From the NCBI GenBank assembly GCA_027484605.1, contig JAIXSR010000116.1, positions 1 through 64,000 on the forward strand: a DNA stretch of 64,000 nucleotides, given 5' to 3'. Each line of letters starts with the position of its first letter. Positions within the stretch are counted from its first letter, which is position 1. The notes under the pieces were generated by a model. The model worked only from the letters and a program-made list of their open reading frames with translations. It ran no database searches and was not told the origin of the DNA. Below, one piece after another: positions 34,845-44,671 of the stretch. The position numbers and the translations under genes were made by a program. This DNA comes from Hyphomicrobiales bacterium (GTDB taxonomy: Bacteria; Pseudomonadota; Alphaproteobacteria; Rhizobiales; Beijerinckiaceae).

Positions 34845-35456
34845 ATGCCCCTTGATACGCTGATCGCTTTTCTGGGTTTTGCCTTTGCCAGTTCGGTCAC
34901 GCCCGGGCCGAACAACATGATGCTGCTCGCTTCCGGCGTGAATTTCGGCCTGAGGCGAACGCTCTGGCATGTGGCCGGGATCAATATCGGCTTTCCGGTG
35001 ATGCTGCTGCTCTCCGGCCTCGGGCTCGGGCAGGTCTTCATCCGCTACCCCTCGGTCTATACCGCGCTGAAGGTGGTGGGCATCGCCTATATGCTCTGGC
35101 TGGCCTGGAAGATCGCGCGGTCGGGGCCGGTGGGCGAGGGCGGTGCCCAGGCCGGCCAGCCGATGACCTTCCTGCAGGCCGCCGCGTTCCAATGGGTCAA
35201 CCCCAAGGCCTGGGCGATGGTGGTCGGCGCCATCGCGGCCTATACCGTGCCGGAAAACTATACCGGCTCGCTGGTGATCATCACGCTGGTCTATGCCTTG
35301 ACCGGCACGCCGGGCTCGCTCGCCTGGGCGGCCTTCGGTGCGGCCTTGCGGAGTTTCCTGCGCGATCCCGTGAAGGTGCGCTGGTTCAACCTTGTCATGG
35401 CCATCCTGCTGATCGCGTCGCTCTATCCCGCCGTGATGGATCTGCTCGGGCGATAG
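34845..35456 (+). CDS. LysE/RhtB-family amino acid exporter
   Basis: A 203-residue inner-membrane protein with about six hydrophobic segments. The start MPLDTLIAFLGFAFASSVTPGPNNMMLLASGVNFGLRR is the LysE/RhtB signature, and FQWVNPKAWAMVVGAIAAYT is the second conserved block. Such proteins export amino acids or derivatives. The place between ilvH and ilvC suggests a branched-chain amino acid, threonine or homoserine, but this is a guess from context. The ATG at 34845 begins the family sequence; 34815 would add 10 residues. Confidence 0.87.
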   Translation: MPLDTLIAFLGFAFASSVTPGPNNMMLLASGVNFGLRRTLWHVAGINIGFPVMLLLSGLGLGQVFIRYPSVYTALKVVGIAYMLWLAWKIARSGPVGEGGAQAGQPMTFLQAAAFQWVNPKAWAMVVGAIAAYTVPENYTGSLVIITLVYALTGTPGSLAWAAFGAALRSFLRDPVKVRWFNLVMAILLIASLYPAVMDLLGR

Positions 35457-35511
35457 GGGATGGCTGAATCCATTTGACCGGGCGCCAGTGCTGGCGTAGG
35501 AAAGCACCGAA

Positions 35512-35529
35512 CCGTAACGTTCGTTACGG
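35512..35529. promoter_or_regulatory. 18-bp palindrome upstream of the TetR gene
   Basis: CCGTAACG-TT-CGTTACGG has perfect 8-bp arms around a 2-base centre. It lies 27 bases before the TetR start codon and 56 bases after the LysE stop. This is the size and position of a TetR-family autoregulatory operator. Confidence 0.6.
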
Positions 35530-35555
35530 CGCTCTCCGCCCTTGCACAGGTCCCC

Positions 35556-36206
35556 ATGACCGCGCTTGCCGCCCCTGTCGAACCCGAGATCAGCGCCCGC
35601 CAGGCCGAGGTGCTGGATGCGGTTTTGCGCCAGCTCGTGACGGACGGGAACAGCCTGACGATGAGCGCTGTCGCCCGCCGCGCCAGCTGCTCCAAGGAAA
35701 CGCTCTACAAGTGGTTCGGCGATCGCGACGGCCTGCTCAACGCCACGGTGAAATACCAGGCGGCGCGCGTCCATGTGGCCGCGATCGGGCCCGATCCGCT
35801 TGACCGTGCGGCGCTGACGGCGCGGCTCGAGGGGTTCGCCCTCAACTGGCTGACCGTGATTTCCTCCGAGACCTCGCTGGCGCTCAACCGCGTGGCGATC
35901 GGGCAGGCGGGGGCTGACAAATCGCTCGGCGCCATCGTGCTGGCCAATGGCCGCTTCGCCCTCGGGAGCCGGATGAAACCGGTGCTGGAAGCCGGGCGCA
36001 AGGCCGGGCTGCTGGCTTTCGAGGATGCCGAGGAGGCGTTCCGCACCCTGTTCGGGCTGGTGGCGCGCGATGTCCAGATCCGGCTCCTGCTGGGGGATAC
36101 GCCCGGCCTCGACCCCGAATGCATCCGCGCCGACGCCATCCGCGCCGTCGCCCAGTTCTTCGCGCTTTACGGCGCTCAACCCGGGGGCGGCAAGGCCGCA
36201 CCCTGA
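35556..36206 (+). CDS. TetR/AcrR-family transcriptional regulator
   Basis: A 216-residue regulator with the TetR N-terminal HTH: QAEVLDAVLRQLVTDGNSLTMSAVARRASCSKETLYKWFGDRDGLLNATV (residues about 15-65). The C-terminal ligand-binding domain is helical and of the longer AcrR type, with ALNRVAIGQAGADKSLGAIV. A palindrome just upstream is a likely self-operator. It is placed between the exporter and ilvC with 24 bases to ilvC, so it could be co-transcribed with ilvC or control the exporter. The ligand is unknown. Confidence 0.87.
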   Translation: MTALAAPVEPEISARQAEVLDAVLRQLVTDGNSLTMSAVARRASCSKETLYKWFGDRDGLLNATVKYQAARVHVAAIGPDPLDRAALTARLEGFALNWLTVISSETSLALNRVAIGQAGADKSLGAIVLANGRFALGSRMKPVLEAGRKAGLLAFEDAEEAFRTLFGLVARDVQIRLLLGDTPGLDPECIRADAIRAVAQFFALYGAQPGGGKAAP

Positions 36207-37250
<1,044 letters not shown>

Positions 37251-37276
37251 GCGATTCCCCTGCGCGGATCGTGCGG

Positions 37277-37301
37277 ACGGGCGCCTTCGGGCGCCCGTTT
37301 T
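37277..37301 (+). terminator. Intrinsic terminator after ilvC
   Basis: Perfect 9-bp stem ACGGGCGCC / GGCGCCCGT with a TTCG tetraloop, running into TTTT. Confidence 0.85.
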
Positions 37302-37469
37302 CGTTGGCGCCGCCATCAGGACGGGCATCGACGCCCCTGCAAAGATTCCCCTGAACTATGAAGATTTGAACGCAAAATCCGATGAAATTGAAAAGGAGCG
37401 TGCCTAGTATCTGCCCGCGCCGGACCGATATGCAGGAACAGATCCTCCGGCTGCAGGGGGAAACCGGAG

Positions 37470-37907
37470 ATGCATTGCAATCCTGGTGCCGCGCCGGAGC
37501 GCGCGGCCGCGATGCGGGCGGCAATCGAACGCCTCTACAGCGCGCGGATGGCGGGTGACGTCGAGGCCGTGCTGGCGGAAGTCAATGACGATGTCCATTA
37601 CGCGGTGATGGGGCAGATTGCCGGCCAGCCGCTCGCGCCGGCGATCCGCGGGCGGATCGCGCTCCGGAGCTATTTCAAGGGCCTTTTCGAGCGCTGGCTC
37701 TGGGACGGGATGGCCGTGCGCACCATCATCATCGGGGAGGAAAGCGCCGCGGTGGAAACCGGCGGGGCGATGATCCACACGGTGTCGAACCAGCGGTTCA
37801 CCACGGATGTCTGTGCGGTGCTGGGCTTCCGCGACGGAAAGGTCTCGACGATCCGGGAATATTGCGACAGTTTCACCATCGTCCGGATTGCCGGGCTGGC
37901 CCTGTAG
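37470..37907 (+). CDS. NTF2-like / SnoaL-type protein
   Basis: A 145-residue protein with the nuclear-transport-factor-2-like pattern: an N-terminal helix (AAIERLYSARMAGDVEAVLAEV), DDVHYAVMG, the GRIALRSYFKGLFERW helix and the later strands ending GKVSTIREYCDSFTIVR. The fold includes small enzymes such as ketosteroid isomerase and many ligand-binding proteins, so the reaction cannot be named. The start at 37470 follows GGGGGAAACCGGAG. It is followed 30 bases later by the phosphohydrolase gene on the same strand. Confidence 0.72.
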   Translation: MHCNPGAAPERAAAMRAAIERLYSARMAGDVEAVLAEVNDDVHYAVMGQIAGQPLAPAIRGRIALRSYFKGLFERWLWDGMAVRTIIIGEESAAVETGGAMIHTVSNQRFTTDVCAVLGFRDGKVSTIREYCDSFTIVRIAGLAL

Positions 37908-37937
37908 GGGCAGGCAGGGGCCGGCTCCGGAGTGTGC

Positions 37938-39110
37938 ATGTCGAGCCGACCGTTCCGCCTGGCCACGTTCAATGTCGAGAACCTGTTCTCGAGGCCGGAT
38001 TTCTGGGATCCGCAGCGCCGCACCGACCAGCAGATCGGCAATGTGCTGTTCGAGGACCGGCATGAAGCCACCCGCGTGCGCCGGATCGTCGAGGCGGCCC
38101 ATTCCGACGAGAAATGCCAGCTGACGGCTTTGGCCCTGCTGGCGACGCAGGCCGATATCCTCGCGCTGCAGGAGGTGGATTCCGCCGATGCGCTGCGCAG
38201 CTTCCGCGAGACCTATCTCAAGAAGCTTGAATCGCCTCATGTCGCCCGGACCATCAAGGCCGCCCTGGCCCGTGATGCCGGGCTCGACAGCGAGGCGATC
38301 CGCCGGCTGCGGGAACAGGCGATCGCCGATGTGAACTATCGCCATCTCAGCGTGATCGACGGCAATGACCGGCGCGGCATCGATATCGGGCTGCTTTCCC
38401 GGGTCGGCTGGTCCTCCATCCGGAGCCATGCGGATCTCACCTTCGAGGAGGCGGGCGTCTGGCCCGAGGGGATCGAGGAGATCCGGGAGGGACCACCCGA
38501 TTCGCCCCGCCGGCTGACGCGGCAGGACCGGGTGTTCAAGCGCGATCTCGTCGAGGTGGATTTCCAGATCGACGGGCGCGAATTCACGCTGTTCTGCTGC
38601 CACCTCAAATCGATGACGGGCGGGCGCGAAGCCACGCGCGTCATCCGGCAGGCGGAGGCCGAGGCGATCCGCACGCGGATCGAGCGGCGCTTCGCCAGCC
38701 ATCGTGGCGGGCCGGCCGCGGCCAACTGGGCGGTGGCGGGGGATTTCAACGACTATATGGAGATCGATGGCGATCCCGCCCCGCGTGACCTGATGACCGG
38801 GCGGCCGAGCCCCGGCGGGATCGGGGCGCTGCTCGACCCGGAATTCGCGGTCAATCTCGTCGCGCGCCGCCCGGCCGAGGATCGCTGGACGGCCTATCAT
38901 CCGCCAGACGATGTCTATTGCCAGCTCGACTATATCCTTGTCTCCCCGGCCCTTGCCGCCGCCAATCCGGATGCGGTGCCCGAGATCATCCGGCAGGGCC
39001 AGCCCTGGCGGGCGCAGCGCCATGACGGACCGCGCTTCCCCAGGATCGGCTGGGACCGGCCGAAATCCTCCGATCATTGCCCCGTCGTCGTGACGCTGCG
39101 CCTGCGATAG
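37938..39110 (+). CDS. Endonuclease/exonuclease/phosphatase family protein
   Basis: A 390-residue member of the EEP fold (DNase I-like). Key parts in order: RLATFNVENLFSRPDF (metal Asn), DILALQEVDSADALRSF (metal Glu), TLFCCHLKSMTGG, ANWAVAGDFNDYMEI (Asp/Asn pair) and the C-terminal PKSSDHCPVVVTL (Asp-His). All catalytic positions are present. The substrate may be nucleic acid or a phosphoester; no signal peptide is visible. The ATG at 37938 with GGAG 6 bases upstream is preferred to a GTG at 37932. Confidence 0.85.
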   Translation: MSSRPFRLATFNVENLFSRPDFWDPQRRTDQQIGNVLFEDRHEATRVRRIVEAAHSDEKCQLTALALLATQADILALQEVDSADALRSFRETYLKKLESPHVARTIKAALARDAGLDSEAIRRLREQAIADVNYRHLSVIDGNDRRGIDIGLLSRVGWSSIRSHADLTFEEAGVWPEGIEEIREGPPDSPRRLTRQDRVFKRDLVEVDFQIDGREFTLFCCHLKSMTGGREATRVIRQAEAEAIRTRIERRFASHRGGPAAANWAVAGDFNDYMEIDGDPAPRDLMTGRPSPGGIGALLDPEFAVNLVARRPAEDRWTAYHPPDDVYCQLDYILVSPALAAANPDAVPEIIRQGQPWRAQRHDGPRFPRIGWDRPKSSDHCPVVVTLRLR

Positions 39111-39219
39111 GGCCGCATGTTTTCGGTTGAACCGGCTCCGGGCCTGACCTAGCTTCGCGCACAACCAGAAAAACGGTCGGGGACGAGATGCAGGACCAGC
39201 TCGGAACGAGGGCGCCGTG

Positions 39220-40056
39220 ATGCAGCCTTCCGGTTTTTCCGCCATGCCGGCGGTGGCGTTGCGCGGGGTTTCGGTTGCCTATGGCCTGACCGGCGGCGGG
39301 CGTTACGAGGCCGTGCAGCCGGTCGATGTCCAGGTGGCGGATGGCGAGTTCGTGGCGGTTCTCGGCCCGACCGGCTGCGGCAAATCCACCCTGCTCAATA
39401 TCGCCGCCGGCCTGATGCCCCCCTCCTCGGGCGAGAGCCTGATCTTCGGCCAGCGCCTGCAGGGGCTGAACACGCAGGCCGGCTACCTGTTCCAGCAGGA
39501 TGCCCTGATGCCGTGGAAGACCGCGCGCGACAATGTCGCGATCGGGCTCGAGGTCCGCGGTACTTCACGGCGCGACGCTCTCGAGGCGACAGACCAGTTC
39601 CTCGCCAAGGTCGGGCTTGCCTCGTTCGGCGACCGCTATCCCCACCAGCTTTCCGGCGGCCAGAAGAAGCGCGTGGCGCTGGCGCAGGTGCTGGTGCGCG
39701 AGCCGAAGATCCTGCTGATGGACGAACCCTTCGGCCCGCTCGATGCGCAGACGCGCCTGATCATGAGCGAGTTGCTGCTGGATCTCTGGCAGGCCGACCG
39801 CAAGGCGGTGATGTTCGTGACGCATGATCTCGACGAGGCCATCGCCCTGTCCGATCGCGTTCTCGTCATGTCGGCCGGGCCGCGCTCGTCGATCATCGGG
39901 GATTTCCCGATTCCGCTGGCGCGGCCGCGGGACATTGCCGAGGTGCGCTCGGAGCCGGAATTCCACCGCCTCCATGCCGCGATCTGGAACACGTTGCGCG
40001 ACGAGGTCCGCAAGACCTATGGCCTGAGCAATACCGCGAAGGAGATCCGCGCATGA
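39220..40056 (+). CDS. ABC transporter ATP-binding protein (nitrate/sulfonate/taurine-type)
   Basis: The ATPase subunit of a three-gene importer. 278 residues: Walker A LGPTGCGKSTLLNIAAG, Q loop LFQQDALMPWKTARDNVA, the signature LSGGQKKRVALAQVLVREP, Walker B ILLMDEPFGPLDAQTR and the switch histidine in MFVTHDLDEAIALSDRV. The FQQDALMPW loop is typical of the SsuB/TauB/NrtD subgroup. GAGGG lies 8 bases before the ATG at 39220, and a GTG at 39217 is an alternative. Its end overlaps the permease start by 4 bases. Confidence 0.92.
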   Translation: MQPSGFSAMPAVALRGVSVAYGLTGGGRYEAVQPVDVQVADGEFVAVLGPTGCGKSTLLNIAAGLMPPSSGESLIFGQRLQGLNTQAGYLFQQDALMPWKTARDNVAIGLEVRGTSRRDALEATDQFLAKVGLASFGDRYPHQLSGGQKKRVALAQVLVREPKILLMDEPFGPLDAQTRLIMSELLLDLWQADRKAVMFVTHDLDEAIALSDRVLVMSAGPRSSIIGDFPIPLARPRDIAEVRSEPEFHRLHAAIWNTLRDEVRKTYGLSNTAKEIRA

Positions 40057-40859
40057 GCCGCACCAAGCTCCTCTTCCTGCAGGTCATGGTGGCCGTGGTG
40101 GTGCTGGTCTTCTGGCATGTCTTCTCCACGGTGCCGCTGGGGACCGGCTCGGATGGCAAGCCCTATTACCTGCTGCCGCAATTCTTCTTCTCAACGCCGC
40201 TGAAGGTGATCGAGCGCGTCTTCCTGATGTTCTGGGAGGGCACGGTCTACAAACACCTGATGATCACGCTGACCGAAGCCGTGCTTGCCTTTGTCATCGG
40301 TGCCACGGCCGGGGTGCTGATCGGGTTCTGGTTCGCGCGGAAGCCGCTGGTGGCCGCCGTTTTCGACCCCTATGTGAAGATGATGAATGCACTGCCGCGC
40401 GTCGTGCTGGCGCCGATCTTCGCGCTGTGGTTCGGCCTCGGCATCTGGTCCAAGGTCTGGCTCGGGGTCACGCTGGTCTTCTTCATCGTGTTCTTCAACG
40501 TCTACCAGGGCGTGCGTGAGGTCAGCCCGGTCGTGCTGTCCAATGCGCGGATGCTCGGCATGAACGAGCGGCAATTGCTGCGCCATGTCTATTGGCCGGC
40601 GGCCCTGTCCTGGGTGTTCTCGTCGTTGCATACCTCGGTGGGATTCGCGGTGGTCGGCGCGGTGGTGGGCGAGTATCTCGGCTCTTCGGCCGGGCTTGGC
40701 TACCTGATCCACCAGGCCGAGGGCGTGTTCGATGTGACGGGCGTCTTTGCCGGCATGGTGATCCTGATGATCTTCGTCATGGTCATCGATTTCTTCGTCA
40801 CGCTGATCGAGAAGCCGCTGCTGGTCTGGCGGCCGTCGGAGACCCGGACGGTGCAATAG
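40053..40859 (+). CDS. ABC transporter permease (nitrate/sulfonate/taurine-type)
   Basis: Membrane subunit of the importer, 268 residues, with about six hydrophobic segments. Seen are the N-terminal helix LFLQVMVAVVVLVFWHVFS, the central ALPRVVLAPIFALWFGLGIWSKVWLGV region and the EAA loop with NARMLGMNERQLLRHVYWPAALSWVFSSL, which docks on the ATPase. Typical of the SsuC/TauC group. Overlaps the ATPase gene by 4 bases; the binding protein follows after a 96-base gap. Confidence 0.9.
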   Translation: MSRTKLLFLQVMVAVVVLVFWHVFSTVPLGTGSDGKPYYLLPQFFFSTPLKVIERVFLMFWEGTVYKHLMITLTEAVLAFVIGATAGVLIGFWFARKPLVAAVFDPYVKMMNALPRVVLAPIFALWFGLGIWSKVWLGVTLVFFIVFFNVYQGVREVSPVVLSNARMLGMNERQLLRHVYWPAALSWVFSSLHTSVGFAVVGAVVGEYLGSSAGLGYLIHQAEGVFDVTGVFAGMVILMIFVMVIDFFVTLIEKPLLVWRPSETRTVQ

Positions 40860-40955
40860 CCGCCCGGCAGATCGATTGCCAAGCCTGCCAGCGGCATGCA
40901 GGATGGAACAACAAGGCCGTGAACCGGCCGAGCCCGAACAGGAGAGGAAAGACCG

Positions 40956-41996
40956 ATGGAAAGATTGTCCCGCCGGAACGTGATGGCCCTGGGTGTTGTC
41001 GGGTCTGCGCTGGTTGCCGCGCCCGGCCTGATCGGCCGCGCCGCCGCCGTCGAGAAATCGAAGGTGATCATGGGCGTGGGCGGCAAGTCGCTGCTTTATT
41101 ATCTCCCGCTGACGATTGCCGAGCGGAAGGGCTTCTTCAAGGATTTCGGGCTCGATCCGGAAATCAACGATTTTGCCGGTGGCGCCCGCTCGCTGCAGGC
41201 GCTTGTCGGCGGCTCGGTGGATATCGTCGCCGGTGCCTACGAGCACACGATCCGCATGCAGGCCAAGAGCCAGGATATCCGGGCCGTCATCGAGATGCTG
41301 CGCTACCCGACGATTGTCATCGGCATCCGCAAGGACCTGGCCGGCAAGGTGAAGTCAGCGAAGGATTTCAAGGGCCTGAAGATCGGCGTCACCGCACCGG
41401 GCTCCTCCACCTACATCACGGTGCTGCATGCGATGGTGAAGGAAGGCCTCAAGGCCGAGGATGCGAGCTTCATCGGCGTCGGCGGCGGGGCCAGCGCCGT
41501 GGCCGCCATGAAGAAGGGCGAGATCGATGTGATCTCGCATCTCGACCCGGTCATCGCCAAGCTCGAGGCGGACCAGGATATCGTCACGCTGATCGATACC
41601 CGGACCGAGAAGGGCACGAATGACCTGTTCGGCGGCTCGAACCCGGCCTCCTGCCGCTATGTGAAGCAGGACTTCATGGAGAAGAATCCGCAGACGGTAC
41701 AGGCCGCCGTCAACGGCATCTACAAGGCGCTGCGCTGGATCAACAAGTCCAAGCCGGAGGAGATCGCCGATGCCGTGCCGGAATCCTACCATCTCGGCGA
41801 CAAGGCGCTCTATGTCCGGGCGGTGAAAGCCTCCCAGTCGGCCTATTCCGAAACCGGGATCATGGCGCAGAGCGGCATGAAGTCCGTCTATGACACGCTC
41901 AAGGCGCTCGACAAGGAAATGGCGGGGGCGAATGTCGACCTGTCCAAGACTTTCGTTCCGACCTTCGCGGTGAAGGCCGCGTCGATGGTCAGCTGA
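40956..41996 (+). CDS. ABC transporter substrate-binding protein (SsuA/THI5-like)
   Basis: Periplasmic binding protein, 346 residues. The N terminus has a twin-arginine-like signal (RLSRRNVMALGVVGSALVAAPGLIGRAAA). The mature part resembles the NMT1/THI5-like and SsuA group: LLYYLPLTIAERKGFFKDFGLDPEI, FAGGARSLQALVGGSVDIVAGAYEH, DFKGLKIGVTAPGSSTYITVLHAMVK. These bind sulfonates, nitrate, pyrimidine precursors or other small molecules; the ligand cannot be read. The unit ends in a terminator and pdxY follows, so a vitamin precursor is one possibility but is unproven. Confidence 0.88.
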   Translation: MERLSRRNVMALGVVGSALVAAPGLIGRAAAVEKSKVIMGVGGKSLLYYLPLTIAERKGFFKDFGLDPEINDFAGGARSLQALVGGSVDIVAGAYEHTIRMQAKSQDIRAVIEMLRYPTIVIGIRKDLAGKVKSAKDFKGLKIGVTAPGSSTYITVLHAMVKEGLKAEDASFIGVGGGASAVAAMKKGEIDVISHLDPVIAKLEADQDIVTLIDTRTEKGTNDLFGGSNPASCRYVKQDFMEKNPQTVQAAVNGIYKALRWINKSKPEEIADAVPESYHLGDKALYVRAVKASQSAYSETGIMAQSGMKSVYDTLKALDKEMAGANVDLSKTFVPTFAVKAASMVS

Positions 41997-42053
41997 CGGA
42001 GCCGAGTTCAGGCTTCAGGCTTGCCGCGTCCGGCGCGCCGGGGCACAAACGGG

Positions 42054-42078
42054 AAGGGGCGGGGGACCGCCCCTTTTT
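42054..42078 (+). terminator. Intrinsic terminator after the ABC importer
   Basis: Perfect 9-bp stem AAGGGGCGG / CCGCCCCTT with GGGA loop and a T run (42074-42078). Confidence 0.85.
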
Positions 42079-42095
42079 CCGTGCGGGACCCTGCC

Positions 42096-42947
42096 ATGAA
42101 TGTTCTCTCCATCCAGTCGCATGTTGCCTATGGCCATGTCGGCAATGCCTCGGCCACCTTTCCGATGCAGCGGCTCGGCGTCGAGGTCTGGCCGGTCCAT
42201 ACCGTGCAGTTCTCGAACCATACCGGTTATGGCGCCTGGCGTGGCCAGGTCTTCGAAGCTGGGCTGATCGCCGATCTCGTCGAGGGGATTGCCGAGCGCG
42301 GCGTGCTGCCCTCCTGCGATGCCGTGCTGTCCGGCTATATGGGATCGCATGAGACCGGCGAGGCCATTCTCGGCGCAGTGGCGCGGGTGAAGGCGGCCAA
42401 TCCGGCCGCGCTCTATGCCTGCGATCCGGTGATCGGCGATGTCGGGCGGGGCATCTTCGTCCGGCCGGGCATTCCAGAATTCATGCGCGACAGGGCCGTC
42501 CCGGCGGCGGATATCGTGACGCCGAACCTGTTTGAACTGGAATACCTGACCGATCGGTCAATCCATTCCGTCCCTGATCTGCAGGAGGCGTTGCAGCAGC
42601 TTCATGCCTGCGGGCCGCGGCTTGTGCTGGTCACATCGCTGGCCACCAAGGAGACTCCGGCGGAGGCGCTCGATCTCGTGGCCTCGTCCGGGCAGGGGCT
42701 GTTCCGGCTGCGAACGCCGCGGCTCGAGGCGAATGTCAACGGGCTGGGCGATGCGATCGCCGCCCTTTTCCTCGTGCATGTCCTCCGGGAGCAGGACCCG
42801 GCGCGCGCCTTGCAACTGGCGGGCTCGTCGGTTTTCGGCCTGCTCCGGCGGACGGTCGAGGCCGGTTCGCGCGAGATCCTGACCATCGCCGCGCAGGATG
42901 AATTCGTCCATCCGGCGCAGCTTTTCCCGGTCGAGCGGATCGCATGA
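42096..42947 (+). CDS. pdxY: Pyridoxal kinase
   Basis: Phosphorylates pyridoxal (vitamin B6 salvage). 283 residues, PdxY/PdxK ribokinase-like family. Seen are [26 protein letters not shown] at the start, [49 protein letters not shown], and the ATP/anion loop [14 protein letters not shown] with the catalytic aspartate. GLGD in place of the usual GTGD is a small variation. The ATG at 42096 begins the conserved sequence; an upstream start at 42021 overlaps the terminator and is rejected. Confidence 0.92.
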   Translation: MNVLSIQSHVAYGHVGNASATFPMQRLGVEVWPVHTVQFSNHTGYGAWRGQVFEAGLIADLVEGIAERGVLPSCDAVLSGYMGSHETGEAILGAVARVKAANPAALYACDPVIGDVGRGIFVRPGIPEFMRDRAVPAADIVTPNLFELEYLTDRSIHSVPDLQEALQQLHACGPRLVLVTSLATKETPAEALDLVASSGQGLFRLRTPRLEANVNGLGDAIAALFLVHVLREQDPARALQLAGSSVFGLLRRTVEAGSREILTIAAQDEFVHPAQLFPVERIA

Positions 42948-42971
42948 AAAAGGCCGGCTTGCGCCGGCCTT
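42947..42971 (-). terminator. Terminator of the HhH gene (minus strand)
   Basis: Stem AAGGCCGGC / GCCGGCCTT with a GCAA tetraloop on the minus strand, then a T run (plus-strand A run 42947-42951). It can also act weakly for pdxY. Confidence 0.8.
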
Positions 42972-43013
42972 GATCATCCTGTCCGGGCAGGTGCCCGGGC
43001 GGGCAGCGGCCGC

Positions 43014-43520
43014 TCAGAAGCGGACCTTGCCCTTGATGGCTTCTTCGGCGTTCTTCGGCACGACATTGCGCGCGACGAAGTCTTCCCAGTTCTTGAAGCG
43101 GCCATTCTTGGTGCGTGCCTCGATGATGTCCTTGGCGCGGGCCGGGCCGATCTGCGGCAGCTTGTCGAGTTCGGTTTCGGTCGCCGTGTTGAGGTTGATC
43201 AGCGTGCCCTGCGTCGCGGCCGGGGCAGCCGCTGCCGGAGCAGCCGGAGCGGCGGGACGCGGCGCCTGGGCGGCAGGAGCAGCCGGGGTGGTCGCAGCCG
43301 GGGCGGCCGGGCGGGGCGCTTGGGCAGCGGGGGCAGCCGGAGCGGCGGGCGGCGTCGTGCGGGGCGCCTGAGCCGGAGCGGCCGGGGCCGGAGCGGTCGG
43401 GGCCGGAGCGGCCGGCGGGCGGGTCTGCGTGTTCGGTTGCTGGGTCGTGGCCTGCGCGAAGGCAGCGCCGGTGCCGATGACCAGGATCGCGGCGATTTTG
43501 GAAAGACGGGTCGTCACCAT
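43014..43520 (-). CDS. Exported helix-hairpin-helix (ComEA-like) protein
   Basis: A 168-residue protein in three parts: a signal peptide (VTTRLSKIAAILVIGTGAAFA), an Ala/Pro-rich linker of about 90 residues with a repeated unit (APAAQAPRPAAPA), and a C-terminal HhH domain (LINLNTATETELDKLPQIGPARAKDIIEAR, then FKNWEDFVARNVV). ComEA-like proteins bind DNA in the periplasm during uptake; other exported HhH proteins have unknown roles. The ATG at 43520 has AAGGAG 6 bases upstream and begins the signal peptide. Alone on its strand, ended by a clear terminator. Confidence 0.83.
   Translation of the reverse strand: MVTTRLSKIAAILVIGTGAAFAQATTQQPNTQTRPPAAPAPTAPAPAAPAQAPRTTPPAAPAAPAAQAPRPAAPAATTPAAPAAQAPRPAAPAAPAAAAPAATQGTLINLNTATETELDKLPQIGPARAKDIIEARTKNGRFKNWEDFVARNVVPKNAEEAIKGKVRF
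43221..43430. repeat. Low-complexity Ala/Pro-coding repeats in the HhH gene
   Basis: A GC-rich, repetitive stretch encoding the linker. A unit of about 17 codons containing APAAQAPRPAAPA occurs twice, and PAPA / TAPAPAAP-type short repeats follow. Such DNA expands and contracts easily between strains. Confidence 0.7.
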
Positions 43521-43759
43521 AAAACACTCCTTTGAGTGCAGCCCCTCATGCCCACGCCTCATGTCCCGGGGCCGGGCATGACGGCGGAAGGATTCGGTTC
43601 CGATCCTTCATAAGCAATTCCTATAACAGCTTTCGTGAATTGTCGCGCAATTGGCTGTTGGGCTGCGGTTCAGCTTGTGAACAGGTCCGTGCCACCGTCA
43701 GGCCGGGGTTGCCGCGCCCGCGATCCGGCGCGACAAAGAAGGCCTGCAAAGGAAACACC

Positions 43760-44671
43760 ATGCCGCGCCAGTTCCACACGCTCGATGTGTTCACCACCCG
43801 CCGGTTCGAGGGCAACCCGCTGGCCGTCGTCATCGACGGCGAGGGCCTGTCCGATGCCGAGATGCTGACCATCGCGCGCGAGTTCAACCTCTCGGAGACG
43901 GTGTTCGTGCAGGCGCCGGATGATCCGGTGAATTCGGCGAAGATCCGCATCTTCACGCCCGGCGGGGAATTGCCCTTTGCCGGCCATCCGACAATCGGCA
44001 CGGCCATCCTGCTGGCCGAATTGCGGGCGGCCGGGCATCTGGGCGAGGGCGTGGTCATCGCGCTCGAGGAGAAGATCGGCCTCGTCAGGGTCGAGGTCCG
44101 GCGCGGCCCGGGGCAGGTGTCGCGCGCGGTGTTCGACCTGCCGCGCCTGTCGGAGAATCTCGGGATCGACCTTGACGTAAGCCTGGCCGCGCGGGCTTTG
44201 GGCATCGACCCGCTGGAGATCGGCTTCGGCGCGCACAGCCTCTCGGTCTGGTCGGCCGGCGTGCCCTATTCGATGGTTCCCGTCCGCAGCCTCGAGGTGA
44301 TCCGCCGCGTTTCGGTGGCCGACCGGCAGGCCTGGAATGCCGCCTTCGCGAAAGCCGGCCGCGAGGGTGCCTTCATCTATACGCGGGAGACCGAATCGCC
44401 GGCGCATCATGTCCATGCACGGATGTTCTGGCCTTCGGCCGGCATTGCCGAGGATCCGGCCACGGGTTCGGCGGTGGCCGCGTTTTCCGGTGTGGCGGCT
44501 GCTGCGGAACTGCCGGAGGACGGCGTCCATCAACTGGTGATCGAGCAGGGATTCGAGATGGGCCGGCCCAGCCTGATCGCGCTCGATCTCGAGATCCGGA
44601 AGGGGCTTGTGGCCCGCGCGGCCATCGGCGGCTCGGCCGTCCGGGTCAGCGAGGGGCGGATCCATGCCTGA
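43760..44671 (+). CDS. PhzF-family epimerase/isomerase
   Basis: A 303-residue protein of the diaminopimelate-epimerase-like fold. Hallmarks: LDVFTTRRFEGNPLAVVIDG, the catalytic glutamate in FNLSETVFVQAP, FTPGGELPFAGHPTIGTAILLAE, and EDPATGSAVAAFSGV near the end. PhzF itself acts in phenazine synthesis, but most family members stand alone and have unknown substrates, as here (no phenazine genes nearby). The ATG at 43760 with AAAGGAA is the true start; the frame extends to 43532 without family sequence. The end overlaps the Nudix gene by 8 bases. Confidence 0.86.
   Translation: MPRQFHTLDVFTTRRFEGNPLAVVIDGEGLSDAEMLTIAREFNLSETVFVQAPDDPVNSAKIRIFTPGGELPFAGHPTIGTAILLAELRAAGHLGEGVVIALEEKIGLVRVEVRRGPGQVSRAVFDLPRLSENLGIDLDVSLAARALGIDPLEIGFGAHSLSVWSAGVPYSMVPVRSLEVIRRVSVADRQAWNAAFAKAGREGAFIYTRETESPAHHVHARMFWPSAGIAEDPATGSAVAAFSGVAAAAELPEDGVHQLVIEQGFEMGRPSLIALDLEIRKGLVARAAIGGSAVRVSEGRIHA

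Noticed and set aside
43221-43430. Repeat array resembling CRISPR
   Set aside because: The repeats are in-frame Ala/Pro codons in the HhH gene, with no uniform repeat and spacer pattern.
43760-44671. Phenazine biosynthesis locus
   Set aside because: Only a PhzF-family protein is present; no other phz gene is nearby and most family members have other roles.
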